A stretch of DNA of 64,000 nt from Pedobacter sp. MC2016-14 (GCF_020991475.1 NZ_JAJMPA010000001.1:2046001-2110000); one strand, 5' to 3'. Counted from the stretch's first letter, positions 42,404 to 51,263 are shown. Numbers and translations are program-made. Notes: generated by a model not told the origin, from the sequence alone.

Positions 42404-42425
42404 GTTTTTCAAGTTTAATAGTTTT

Positions 42426-42453
42426 AGGCCCTTTTTATAAGGGCCTTTTTTTA
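42426..42453 (+). terminator. Terminator after 42047
   Basis: AGGCCCTT and AAGGGCCT form a perfect 8-bp stem with a short T/A loop and are followed by seven T residues. Confidence 0.9.
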
Positions 42454-42532
42454 TGGATTTTTTTTTTCCATGATAGATTTTATCATGAATTCTTAGCAAT
42501 TCCTTAACCTGCCAGCTTTACTTTTGTGCTAT

Positions 42533-42609
42533 AAATATCTGGTTAATATTTATACAGTTTAGGTTTAGTTGATAAAACGAGCGCCAGGATGGATGTCCTG
42601 GCGCTTTTT
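42533..42609 (+). ncRNA. Candidate small RNA with its own promoter and terminator
   Basis: TACTTTTG at 42519-42526 matches the -7 consensus and predicts a start near 42533. A strong terminator follows at 42581-42609 (9-bp stem GCGCCAGGA/TCCTGGCGC, then five T). Between them no start codon opens a meaningful frame. The product would be about 75 nt. The -33 element is weak. It could also be the trace of a lost gene; the rest of the gap 42404-42751 holds nothing else. Confidence 0.4.
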
Positions 42610-42739
42610 GTATGGATGTCTTTAAATCAAGTCTACATTTACTCAGTCTCTTATGCTGTTGATGTGTCATAGAACAAATTATTGAAAGGAGGTTTGCCTT
42701 GTTATTACACTATTCCCTTATTGTTAAAATAAAGTTACG

Positions 42740-42747
42740 TATTTTTG
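42740..42747 (+). promoter_or_regulatory. -7 element exactly 4 nt before the ATG of 42752
   Basis: TATTTTTG (TAnnTTTG) ends 4 nt before the start codon, as in the 7099, 13383 and 36293 cases, and implies a leaderless mRNA. A TTG lies at 42721-42723 (16-bp spacer). Confidence 0.5.
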
Positions 42748-42751
42748 AGAC

Positions 42752-42997
42752 ATGCAGTTGGCCATCTATGTAGTTTATGAAGTACTTGTAAGACTCAAGG
42801 AGTTACATCCTGAAGTGGGAGAGTACCTTTCTTATAAAAAGGTAAGTGCAGGGATTGCTGTAAATACAACTACAGGAACATTAAACATTTCTGATGACAT
42901 CTTATCCCGTCAGTTTCATAATCCTGAACTGGTTTCCCCTAATGATCTTATTGGAATTGCGGAGTCTTTTGAGCCTTTTAGAAAAAAACAAGCTTAG
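42752..42997 (+). CDS. Small conserved-looking hypothetical protein
   Basis: This 81-residue soluble protein shows mixed charged and hydrophobic composition (VRLKELHPEVGEYLSYKKVS), without signal peptide, membrane segment or recognised motif. Support for a real gene comes from the TATTTTTG promoter 4 nt upstream and from the terminator 23 bp downstream at 43021. It is bracketed by two nearly identical terminator hairpins (42581 and 43021). Function unknown. Confidence 0.7.
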   Translation: MQLAIYVVYEVLVRLKELHPEVGEYLSYKKVSAGIAVNTTTGTLNISDDILSRQFHNPELVSPNDLIGIAESFEPFRKKQA

Positions 42998-43020
42998 CTT
43001 AAAATAATATCCATAAAAAA

Positions 43021-43049
43021 GCGCCAGGACATCTATCCTGGCGCTTTTT
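43021..43049. terminator. Terminator hairpin, near-copy of the one at 42581
   Basis: The stem GCGCCAGGA/TCCTGGCGC with T run is the same as at 42581. The two 24-bp hairpins differ at one base when one is read in reverse complement. It ends the 42752 transcript and, on the other strand, lies just after the stop of the minus-strand gene at 43062, so it probably works both ways. Confidence 0.85.
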
Positions 43050-43061
43050 AGTATGTGTTCA

Positions 43062-45038
43062 TTACATTCCTATTGCACGGCAATCTATAAAGGCCGTATC
43101 GCGGACCGTAGTTGTTTTTAAGTTCATTTTGTATTTAGGATTTTTCCCCATAAAGGAACCCGTAGCCGTATAGTTGCCACCGATGGCAAGGCCTTGGGTA
43201 GACCATTTGCCATTTATCAGGTTAATACTTCTCTGTAAGCGCTTATACGGAGAATCATCCGGCATTACTACATAACCCCACTGACTAGGCGTAATGATGA
43301 GTTTTTTGTCTGTACACTTTATGCACATCTCAAAATCTATTCTGGGCTCTAACTGGATATTTACACCCGAAAATAGATTAATCTGCCCGTTGAAAGTGGT
43401 TGCCCGCGTTTCATTTACAAGGGGCTTCCACCAGTAAGAGATATTATAAATCACCCTGGGGTCAGTAATGGGAGAGCTGGAAACAATGTTCCCGGAATAA
43501 TTTACTGGCTTTTCTATATCTGCCATTCCCGGATAAAAAGGGAGAAACAAGGTGTAGTCACCCATCCTTACATAAGAGGTAAATGACATGTTTTCCTTAT
43601 CTGGAATGTTCTTGATGGCCAGAGGCAAAGTGGTGATCACGCTCAGGTTGTAGGTTTGAGTATAATCAGCGGGATAGTAAAATCCAACATTTGCCGACTG
43701 GCAATCTGTACGTAGGTAGGATTTACCTCCAATTGTGACTGCCCTTACCGCTGTCCTATACGTAGTGTCGTTTTTAAAGTCTATCCCGGTCTCTACAGAG
43801 TCACCTGCCGCGAGTATCTTCTTTGTAATAGGGTTCATCTTATCTGCTGCCAGGGTGTAACTGATGAACCATTTGTAGGTGCTATCTGGACTAATAGAGA
43901 AATTCTTGCCGTCTTTATCAACCCCGTAGAAACTTACTTGGTTTGAAAAACTTTCAGTAACCGGACGACCAGTTTTTACTGTAATGGCATCAAAGAGTAA
44001 CCTGTTTTCTTGTCCCGATCTTTTATTCAGCAGTTTTATGTTCTTTCCATAATCTACCTGGCCATCCGGATCTATAGGGAATACTTTTAAGTTTTCGCTG
44101 TTGTTGTACTCAATTGACTGGCTGATGATCTTTACCACGCCAGTGTAAGCTACTTTTTTATACCGTGGCCCGCTTACCTCGGTATCGTAATATCCTGTAA
44201 TTCTAATTACCGGGATGTCTTCTGCTTTTCCATTTGGATTGCTGGTGTTAATTTTATGCATCACAGTATCATACTTAGGAACCGACTTGGTGTATTTTAC
44301 CGTTCCGGTATCTAAAACCTTGTAGTAGAATGTAGAACCCTTAGGAAATACCATAGTCACCAAACCGTCTGCTACGCTCAATGGCACATCAGCAGGTTTA
44401 GTTTCGTCAGCAGTATTTCTTTTAGCCCCCTGTAAGCCAGATACCTGCTTCGTATTTGGTATAGCGTTCGGTGCTATTGTAGCTAACTTACCATTCTCTA
44501 AATTGATTTTTGTAGTCGCAGCTACTGCGCCATTGCTTAAGGAAAGGTTAGCTTCTGTTAAAACTACACCTGCAGGTGGGGTTTTAATGTTGATGAGGTC
44601 AACATATACTTTCTGGTCATATTCTGCAGCAGCTACCTGAATTTGACGAACCTGAGGCAGGTAACCAGTAGCGTTTACAGATAAATCAAATGAAACCGGA
44701 CGGTTAAGCTGAGGAATTCTGCTGGGGTCTATGGCTATATCAATGATACCGCCACTCTGTACCGTCAGTTTTTTAGATCCCGAGCTGTTGATGATAAAGG
44801 CGGCATCCTGTCCTGTTACATCCACGGTTGTGCCCGTAGGGGTTTTACTTAGCGTTGCAGCATCTCGTACCTGCACCAGAATATGGTATTTTGAGGTTCC
44901 GGTAACTGCAGACATGTCCATAGACACAACGATTCCATCCGTAGGTTTTTTACATGCCCACAGGCCAATCAACAATCCTAAGATCATTAATGGCACATAT
45001 ACCCAGGCTTTTTTATTGTTGTTGTAAATGTTCTTCAT
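43062..45038 (-). CDS. Large envelope lipoprotein of unknown function
   Basis: This 658-residue protein has a lipoprotein signal (GLLIGLWAC, Cys near residue 29, then KKPTDG). The mature chain is beta-rich with repeated immunoglobulin-like segments (for example FDLSVNATGYLPQVRQIQVAAAE); two near-adjacent Cys pairs lie near the C-terminus (MCIKC). No family was recognised. It follows the beta-barrel gene at 45058 by 19 bp, so the two form an operon and may be an outer-membrane pair. Confidence 0.85.
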   Translation of the reverse strand: MKNIYNNNKKAWVYVPLMILGLLIGLWACKKPTDGIVVSMDMSAVTGTSKYHILVQVRDAATLSKTPTGTTVDVTGQDAAFIINSSGSKKLTVQSGGIIDIAIDPSRIPQLNRPVSFDLSVNATGYLPQVRQIQVAAAEYDQKVYVDLINIKTPPAGVVLTEANLSLSNGAVAATTKINLENGKLATIAPNAIPNTKQVSGLQGAKRNTADETKPADVPLSVADGLVTMVFPKGSTFYYKVLDTGTVKYTKSVPKYDTVMHKINTSNPNGKAEDIPVIRITGYYDTEVSGPRYKKVAYTGVVKIISQSIEYNNSENLKVFPIDPDGQVDYGKNIKLLNKRSGQENRLLFDAITVKTGRPVTESFSNQVSFYGVDKDGKNFSISPDSTYKWFISYTLAADKMNPITKKILAAGDSVETGIDFKNDTTYRTAVRAVTIGGKSYLRTDCQSANVGFYYPADYTQTYNLSVITTLPLAIKNIPDKENMSFTSYVRMGDYTLFLPFYPGMADIEKPVNYSGNIVSSSPITDPRVIYNISYWWKPLVNETRATTFNGQINLFSGVNIQLEPRIDFEMCIKCTDKKLIITPSQWGYVVMPDDSPYKRLQRSINLINGKWSTQGLAIGGNYTATGSFMGKNPKYKMNLKTTTVRDTAFIDCRAIGM

Positions 45039-45057
45039 AATTTTATTATTAAATATT

Positions 45058-45726
45058 TTAAAACTTGTAGTTGATGCCCAGTTGTATAATTGGCAGCCAC
45101 TTATAATCTTTTAAATTGTCTTCTAAACGCTGGCGGTTGGTTTCATCCAGATAAAGCATGCCGGTAGAGCTGGTACTTACCTCTGGTGCACCCAAATTGT
45201 AAAGTCCCAAATCCAGAGATACATTGATCTTGTTTTTAGGAAAGTCCCGGAAAAAGGCAAGACCACCATAAGGTCTTAGCCCCTTCCAGTCAGAGCGGAT
45301 TACGAGCATTCCTATTTCTTCTGCGGTAAATTGGCGGTCTCCCAGTTTAAACCCTTCCACGGCCTTGCTCTCTATGGTGCCCTCAGCCTTAAAAAAGTAA
45401 GCTCCGCCCAATACCAACCTAACACTTTTACCTATAATTGGGTAATCTAAAAGTAAATGGGCATTTGTAAAAGACGCTTTTAGCCTGTCGTCTGTATCGT
45501 TGCTAAAAGATTGCACCACCTTGTCGGTTTCTACAGGCAGTATGCTAAAGCCTGCCCTTGCCGAGAGGTTGTTAATCAGCTGATATTTAAATTGGAGCCC
45601 AATACCCTGTGTGCCCAATTGGAGCGAGAGACTTTTTTGGCCTTCTGTGATGTCCGGGTCCCAGGATTGTCCGTAAGAAATGCTGCCTATGGATACCATA
45701 AGCAAGAGGAGTAAATTTCTTTTCAT
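45058..45726 (-). CDS. Outer membrane beta-barrel protein
   Basis: This 222-residue protein has a signal peptide ending SISYGQ near residue 20 and alternating hydrophobic/polar strands typical of a small 8-10 strand barrel, ending in aromatic LGINYKF. Segments such as LSARAGFSILPVETD and VRLVLGGAYFFKAEG fit OmpA/OmpW-like barrels. No enzymatic motif. It is first gene of the operon with the large lipoprotein 43062. Confidence 0.85.
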   Translation of the reverse strand: MKRNLLLLLMVSIGSISYGQSWDPDITEGQKSLSLQLGTQGIGLQFKYQLINNLSARAGFSILPVETDKVVQSFSNDTDDRLKASFTNAHLLLDYPIIGKSVRLVLGGAYFFKAEGTIESKAVEGFKLGDRQFTAEEIGMLVIRSDWKGLRPYGGLAFFRDFPKNKINVSLDLGLYNLGAPEVSTSSTGMLYLDETNRQRLEDNLKDYKWLPIIQLGINYKF

Positions 45727-46084
45727 ATATGTTGTGTTTAAATGTAAATGAGCATCTTATTTAAACAGCAAGGGGGAAACATATTCAAAAAACAAAACCT
45801 TGTTGACTATGAGTGATCTAACGATTTAAAATATGATTTTCTCTCCTGTAAAATTGAACACTATCTTCCATTTTTAAAATACCTAGTAGTTGGTATTTTA
45901 CAGCTCAGAATTGAGTCTTTTAATCAACAAAAACGGCAGCGCTGTTTCCAGTGCTGCCGTTAAATCTGAAGCTTAATGTATTATTTTGTGGGATTATCTG
46001 GGGAATATTTGAGCCAAATCGTATAGCGTATTAAATAAACCAAATCTCAGTTTAATTATTATTTAAATCTTACCGCTTGTAAAT
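45727..46084. other. Intergenic gap (358 bp)
   Basis: No gene was found. The left part (45727-45800) should hold the minus-strand promoter of the barrel gene; TATGTTTC on the minus strand near 45775 is a weak candidate. The right part holds the hairpin at 45932. Confidence 0.6.
45932..45961 (-). terminator. Terminator downstream of the Rpn-like gene
   Basis: AACGGCAGC (45932-45940) pairs with GCTGCCGTT (45953-45961), with an inner CTG/CAG pairing. On the minus strand the stem is followed by five T residues, so it would end transcripts from the 46085 gene, 124 bp after its stop. Confidence 0.75.
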
Positions 46085-46999
46085 TTAAAGCGTAGCAAGT
46101 TCTTCAATACTAAGACTGGTAGCATCGGAGATAATCTCTAATGAGATACCTTTGTTGATAAGATTTCTAGCAATCTGCTGTTTTTCTTCCAGCGCTTCTA
46201 ATCTAACTTCTTCTCGAGCTTGATTTACTGCTCTGCCAACTAATATTTCTTTAACTGTCATAGGTACTGTCCTTCCTGTTAGTTGTTCTACTTCTTTTTC
46301 AAAGGTCGTGAACATTTGTGGGTTTTCAAAATTTACATAGTAGGTCAAAAACATCATCACTGCATTATGTTTTGTTAGACTTACTTTTCTCTTAGTCAAT
46401 TCCATAACTAAATCGAGCTTCATACTTTTCAGATCTTGATCATTGGCATTTTTATACTTTAAAGCCAGCAGAACCACCAATGCAATTACAGCAAAAATAT
46501 TTGGGTTTTTTCTCAGTTCTGCTTCATCCTGATCCAGGAGTTTATAGGTATTAAACTCATAGCTAAGCTTTGTACCAAGATATTCATCACGATAGGGTAA
46601 GGGCAGATAACCTTTAACATCATCAATTAAAATGGCGAATGCGGTAATAGATACGTTGTGTTTATCCCTGGCCAAATAATAATACCTGAACATACGCGCA
46701 CTAAGATCTTCATTTCCCTTTTTTCCCTGCACCTCCACATGAACCAGGATAAACCTTGACCCACCATCTTTTAAATGCACACGTACCAATTTATCCACGA
46801 AACGTACTTTACCACTATCCTCTGTAGATGGGAAAAGTTTGTTGAATTCTTTATCTAAAAATGTAAACCTTTTGTCCATGGCAAATAGTTCATCTGCATT
46901 TGGAAAAAAGAACCGAAGGAAGTCGTCAAAAACCTCTTCTAAGGCGCCCTTCCATAACTCATCATCGCGCCTTGGGGCTTTTCTGTTTTTCTTTGCCAT
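46085..46999 (-). CDS. Rpn-like PD-(D/E)XK nuclease/putative transposase family
   Basis: This 304-residue protein has the N-terminal Rpn/YhgA-like fold. The nuclease core is in the first 130 residues: an acidic residue in FVDKLVRVHL near 69, then FILVHVEVQGKK near 83-94, matching the D-x(n)-E-x-Q pattern of the PD-(D/E)XK family. The C-terminal 70 residues (with EARLEALEEKQQIARNLINKGIS-like helices) are typical of the family tail. Related Rpn proteins promote RecA-independent recombination by cutting DNA. It stands alone, without transposon ends. Confidence 0.85.
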   Translation of the reverse strand: MAKKNRKAPRRDDELWKGALEEVFDDFLRFFFPNADELFAMDKRFTFLDKEFNKLFPSTEDSGKVRFVDKLVRVHLKDGGSRFILVHVEVQGKKGNEDLSARMFRYYYLARDKHNVSITAFAILIDDVKGYLPLPYRDEYLGTKLSYEFNTYKLLDQDEAELRKNPNIFAVIALVVLLALKYKNANDQDLKSMKLDLVMELTKRKVSLTKHNAVMMFLTYYVNFENPQMFTTFEKEVEQLTGRTVPMTVKEILVGRAVNQAREEVRLEALEEKQQIARNLINKGISLEIISDATSLSIEELATL

Positions 47000-47612
47000 A
47001 CTTTATGCTATATGGAGCATAGTATGTTTTTTATTTTTGTATTAACCCAAATTTATTTTTAACTATTTGAGTTATTATATCTATTCTGCCGACTGGAGAC
47101 CCACTAAGAATACCTTTAATAACCTGGAGAATCCACACTGAAATGGCCAGTTAGATGCCATTTAAACTGACCGCTTTAGTAAGTACTGGCCACTTAGCTT
47201 ATTTTAAAAGTTTTCAAGCGGTTTTTATAATTAATTAATGCTTGTTTGGAATTGGTAATCGAAACCTACTATAGCGCTAAAAGCAGGCTATTAAGCAGTT
47301 ATGACGGAATACTGTTATTGCAAAGCAGGTCATTTAGCGTAGTAAATTAACCAATTCTCAGTTTAAGTGATCTTCTAATTCTACAACCATTGTGGTTTTA
47401 TTTCCTTTTCAATTAACTATATTGTGCTGCGGGAACTTTATTTATGAAAAGTGTGATAAAGTGCCTTGAAGCGTATAATAACTGGTTTAGTAAGTAAAGC
47501 CCGTATTTGAAATTTCGGCTGGCTGGAAATTATTTTCGCCAGTTATGGATTTGAAATCTGATGATGCCAGGATTTATAATAGAAACCTTTTTAACCCAAT
47601 AAAAATTAACAT
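47000..47612. other. Intergenic gap (613 bp) with TGGCCA motifs
   Basis: No gene or complete frame was found. TGGCCAGTTA (near 47142), TGACCG (near 47177) and TGGCCACTTA (near 47195) are partial repeats in a 65-bp stretch resembling the regulatory end of some insertion sequences; no transposase frame is present. The last 30 bp are AT-rich leader of the Crp/Fnr gene. Confidence 0.4.
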
Positions 47613-48320
47613 ATGAGCTTGTATGGTATTTTTAAAATTGAAGATTGGAACTATATAGACCAATCTATCCTTAATTCGCTTACAGAAAGCGAATATGATT
47701 TAATGATTAACCAGGCTGAGCAGCATACCTATGAAAAAGGAGAAATCATATTTCGTGAAGGTGAAGCGCCAAATGGAGTGTATTTTATTAAGCAAGGAAA
47801 GGTTAAAAAGTACTTTAACAGGGGCGAAGGTAAAGAGAGCATCATATATATTGCTGGAAAGGGAGAGTTGATTGGTTACCATTCTGTTTTTTCAGAGAAA
47901 AACCATTCACACTCGGCGGCAACCTTAGAGGTAAGTATTGTCGCTTTTATCCCTATAGAAGTGTTTTTTAAAGTAAAGAGAGGTTCCGTTGCGTTTACGG
48001 ATGCGTTGCTAAAGGCTTTGGCACATGATTTTACAGTATTTATAAACCTTACCGCTTGTAAAAACGATACGGCTGAAAGGCGTGTTGCTGTCATGCTCAT
48101 TTTATCGAGAGAAAAATCTAAGGCAGGTTTGGTAAGCGGCTCGCAGGTTGAAATTAACATTTCCCGCACAGATTTAGCTAATTTTGTAGGCCTATCTAAA
48201 GAACATGTAATTAGGGTACTGGCTGGTTTTAAAAAGCAGGATATTATTAAAACGCAGGGTAGCAGTATTTGGGTAACAGATTTGGAACAACTGGTTGCAA
48301 TAAGTAAATCAGGGCATTAA
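47613..48320 (+). CDS. Crp/Fnr family transcriptional regulator
   Basis: This 235-residue regulator has an N-terminal cyclic-nucleotide-binding-type domain (about 20-145, YEKGEIIFREGEAPNGVYFIKQGKVKKYF) and a C-terminal winged helix-turn-helix (about 170-225, ISRTDLANFVGLSKEHVIRVLAGF). There is no cysteine cluster at the N-terminus for an Fe-S centre, so it is not a classical FNR oxygen sensor. Targets are unknown. It is monocistronic. Confidence 0.93.
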   Translation: MSLYGIFKIEDWNYIDQSILNSLTESEYDLMINQAEQHTYEKGEIIFREGEAPNGVYFIKQGKVKKYFNRGEGKESIIYIAGKGELIGYHSVFSEKNHSHSAATLEVSIVAFIPIEVFFKVKRGSVAFTDALLKALAHDFTVFINLTACKNDTAERRVAVMLILSREKSKAGLVSGSQVEINISRTDLANFVGLSKEHVIRVLAGFKKQDIIKTQGSSIWVTDLEQLVAISKSGH

Positions 48321-49297
48321 TGAACATTTACAGGAACTGCTTTTGACATTAAGTATTGCCTACAGTAATTGGAGCAGGATAAATGTATTGTCATAGTAGA
48401 GGAGTCTAAGGCTAACTTGCAGGAGTAATAGTTGGGTATTAAAAATGCTAATATTAATTTGAGTAAAACACTAATATGATTTAGTTGTTTGTTGATTATT
48501 ATTTGTACCTTAGCCTTATTAAAGTCTTACATTAAGATAATGTAAATGCATTTATCTTAATATTATCAATTACATTACCGTTCTGGTAGTGGAGAGTCCA
48601 AAATAATTTGTCTTTGTAAACCCGTACAACTATAGTTGTGCTTAATCAGTTTTAGAATGAATTGTCTCTTAGACGGCACCGCCACCCTACATCGTTTTTT
48701 ACAGCAGAAAGGATTTGTTATATGCTAAAATTTAAAGCAATGAAAAATTACCTCCCAATCTTTTCTAAGAGCCCGAATTATCCCAATTTATTTAACACTG
48801 TTAATGCGGTTGGTTTAAGCACTGCTACTCCATTTTTATTAATAAAGCAATATTACCAAATTGTTAAAGTAGATGTGTTATCGGCTGAGGTTAGGTTGCC
48901 AGGTTTTTCTAAAAAAATAGGGGACATGTCCGGGGGGAAATCGGACAGCCAGGGCCGATTGTATAATCTTCCTTGGCAAGTCCCCTAAATAAAGCCAGAA
49001 CTTAAATTGAACTCATTAGGTATAGATAATGATAAATATCATTTTTATTTGTAACCAATTGATGTTCGGTTTTAAGTTGAGTGTTGAGCATTTATCTGTT
49101 TGTGACATAGATTATCTGCTTTAAACGGCCTAAATGGCTGCATAAAGGCTTACAACTAAATCATTTCATTTATTTTAGTTGTCTGTAAAACCTACCGGTT
49201 TAAATTGACGTATATCATTACTTTACTGGTTGTTAATTAAGCCTGCCAATTTTTAGTTTTAATGGAATTGTAAATACGAACATAAATTATTTTGAAA
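48321..49297. other. Long intergenic region (977 bp) with two inverted repeats
   Basis: There is no well-supported gene (see the weak frame at 48722). A 10-bp inverted repeat (ATTAAGATAA at 48531-48540, TTATCTTAAT at 48552-48561, 11-bp centre) could be an operator. A second pair, ACAACTAAA (49152-49160) and TTTAGTTGT (49174-49182), could form a hairpin about 115 bp before the 49298 sigma factor. Base composition is AT-rich throughout. Confidence 0.5.
48722..48988 (+). CDS. Doubtful hypothetical protein (88 aa)
   Basis: An open frame from ATG 48722 encodes 88 residues (MLKFKAMKNYLPIFSKSPNY at the start) with no signal, motif or recognised family. It has no consensus promoter and lies alone in a long AT-rich gap. 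A later in-frame ATG at 48740 is equally possible. It may be a chance frame. Confidence 0.2.
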   Translation: MLKFKAMKNYLPIFSKSPNYPNLFNTVNAVGLSTATPFLLIKQYYQIVKVDVLSAEVRLPGFSKKIGDMSGGKSDSQGRLYNLPWQVP

Positions 49298-49867
49298 ATG
49301 GGTGCAGTTAACCTAAAAATATTTCCTGATGATGCCCTCTTACCTTTAATTAAGGAGGGAAATGTTGTTGCGTTTACAGAGCTTTTTCAACGGTATAAAC
49401 ATCGCCTATTTTTACATGCTTATAAAATGTTGCAAAATGAAGAAGAGGCACAAGATGTTGTCCAGGATTTATTTGCAACCATATGGGCTAAGGGTGATGA
49501 TTTTAAGGTAACAGAAAATATTGATAATTATCTTTATGGCGCTGTTAAAAATAAGATACTAGACATCATTGCTCATAAAAAAGTGATTGCAAAACATGTG
49601 AGCTCCTTTACAAAGGATATTGTACAGGATGAGTCTGCCCATGATAAATTTGTAGAGAAGGAATTGAGGAAGATGATAGAGTCAGAAATTAGCAGCCTTC
49701 CTCCTAAGATGCGCCAGGTTTTTGAATTAAGCAGAAACGAGGGCTTGTCTCATAAGCAAATTGCCGATAAGCTAAATATTTCTGATAAAACAGTGAAAAA
49801 GCAAATTAACAATGTACTTAACATCTTGCGTACCAAAATTAGGTTTACTATTCTATTCTTCTTTTAG
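49298..49867 (+). CDS. ECF RNA polymerase sigma factor
   Basis: This 189-residue protein has region 2 (VAFTELFQRYKHRLFLHAYK, AQDVVQDLFATIWAKGDD) and region 4 (MRQVFELSRNEGLSHKQIA, LNISDKTVKKQINNVLNIL) and the hydrophobic C-terminus common in this group. The ATG at 49298 is preferred to the upstream TTG 49292; TATTTTG ends 3 nt before it, a variant of the leaderless layout. It heads the sigma-FecR-SusC-SusD-TlpA locus. Confidence 0.93.
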   Translation: MGAVNLKIFPDDALLPLIKEGNVVAFTELFQRYKHRLFLHAYKMLQNEEEAQDVVQDLFATIWAKGDDFKVTENIDNYLYGAVKNKILDIIAHKKVIAKHVSSFTKDIVQDESAHDKFVEKELRKMIESEISSLPPKMRQVFELSRNEGLSHKQIADKLNISDKTVKKQINNVLNILRTKIRFTILFFF

Positions 49868-50020
49868 GCTGGCCTGTCTACTGCTGCCCGTAAACGCTAA
49901 GAAAATTATTTTTATTTTCTTCTACTACCAAATACCTGTATTGCCGTATTACTCTATATAAAGGGAATGTAAACTGAGTGTTACGTACTTGTTAACATAA
50001 CTTATACTAAAAAAAAACCT

Positions 50021-51202
50021 ATGACCAATTTAGAAGCTGAAGAGCTATTTGCAAAAATTAGAGAAAATATCCCACTCTCAGAAAAGGAGCAAAGGGATTT
50101 GGATCTTTGGTATTTGCAGCATGGTAAGCATGCCTCTCCACTCAGAGACCCTATAATATTTAGTGAGAATATAGAAGAGATGGACAGGCGGTTTGCTGCT
50201 AATTTTGTTTCCAATAAATTTAAGCTTTGGTCTGTACGCTTTGCTGTAGCGGCCTCTGTAATTCTACTTACCTATTTTGGTTTGTATTTTTATGAGGCAA
50301 AAAATAAAGAAAATAATGCCGTATCTGTTTACGCAAATGATGTAGCGCCGGGTGGGCATAAAGCTACGCTTACCTTAAGTAATGGACGGGTTATAAAATT
50401 AGACAGCGCCAAAACAGGAGTGGTTATAGATTTAAATACTTTAAGCTATAATGATGGGGCCTCGGTAAGCAATACTGACAAATCCATTCCATCTGGATTG
50501 GATATGACGATAACTACTCCAAAGGGTGGAGAATACCAAATTACCTTATCAGATGGTACCAGGGTTTGGCTTAATGCAAACTCTACACTTAAGTTTAGTA
50601 ATGTAGCCAATGCTACTGAGCGTAAAGTTTATCTTTTGGGCGAAGCTTACTTTGAGGTTTCAAAGGTGTTTAAACCTGCGGCTAAAAGCGGAGAATTAAA
50701 ATCTCCAGCATCAAAAGAAAAGGTGCCTTTTACAGTGCTTACCGATAAACAAGAAATACAGGTATTGGGTACTCACTTTAATGTAAATAGCTATCCTGAA
50801 GAACCTGCTGTGAAAACAACATTACTTGAAGGTTCGGTATTGGTCAGCGTGCTTTCCAATGCACAATCCTCTACGGCAAAGCAATCAAGTATAAAGTTAG
50901 GGCCAGGGCAGCAAGCCATACTTAAAGATAATAAGTTGGCTGTTAAGCAAGCTGATGTTGATGATGTAATGGCTTGGAAAAACGGATACTTCCTTCTTTA
51001 TCATGAAGATTTTAAGGGTATTATGGATAAAATATCCAGGTGGTACAATGTAGAGGTTATTTACAAATGCGAGCCGACGGATATAAAAATTGGAGGTTTA
51101 ATACCACGTACGGCTAATATTTCTACCGTGCTGGAGGTTATGGAACAGACAGGAAAAGTTCACTTTAAAATTGAGGGAAGGAGGGTCACCGTACTTAAAT
51201 AA
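50021..51202 (+). CDS. FecR family anti-sigma factor
   Basis: This 393-residue protein has a cytoplasmic N-terminus, one transmembrane helix (about 71-90, FAVAASVILLTYFGLYFY), a FecR domain (about 165-290, TTPKGGEYQITLSDGTRVWL and GEAYFEVSKVF) and a DUF4974 domain (about 320-392). It is longer than the other two FecR proteins here because of an insertion between the helix and the FecR domain. A single TTAACAT lies at 49992 but without convincing 11-bp partners. It pairs with the 49298 sigma factor and the 51367 receptor. Confidence 0.93.
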   Translation: MTNLEAEELFAKIRENIPLSEKEQRDLDLWYLQHGKHASPLRDPIIFSENIEEMDRRFAANFVSNKFKLWSVRFAVAASVILLTYFGLYFYEAKNKENNAVSVYANDVAPGGHKATLTLSNGRVIKLDSAKTGVVIDLNTLSYNDGASVSNTDKSIPSGLDMTITTPKGGEYQITLSDGTRVWLNANSTLKFSNVANATERKVYLLGEAYFEVSKVFKPAAKSGELKSPASKEKVPFTVLTDKQEIQVLGTHFNVNSYPEEPAVKTTLLEGSVLVSVLSNAQSSTAKQSSIKLGPGQQAILKDNKLAVKQADVDDVMAWKNGYFLLYHEDFKGIMDKISRWYNVEVIYKCEPTDIKIGGLIPRTANISTVLEVMEQTGKVHFKIEGRRVTVLK

Positions 51203-51233
51203 AGAAGCATAAAAGGGTGATCTAAAATAAAAA

Positions 51234-51263
51234 AGTTGGCTCTGACGGGCATCAGAACCAACT
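51234..51263 (+). other. Hairpin between fecR and susC
   Basis: AGTTGGCTCTGA (51234-51245) pairs with TCAGAACCAACT (51252-51263) over 11 of 12 bp with a 6-nt loop. No T run follows. It lies 100 bp before susC, as do hairpins in the two other sigma/anti-sigma loci of the window. Confidence 0.7.

Noticed and set aside
47605..47611. TTAACAT before the Crp/Fnr gene as a phased operator
   Set aside because: Single copy with no partner at 11-bp spacing and directly adjacent to the ATG.
49992..49998. TTAACAT before the 50021 fecR gene
   Set aside because: The positions 11 bp away do not match, so it is not counted among the phased operators.
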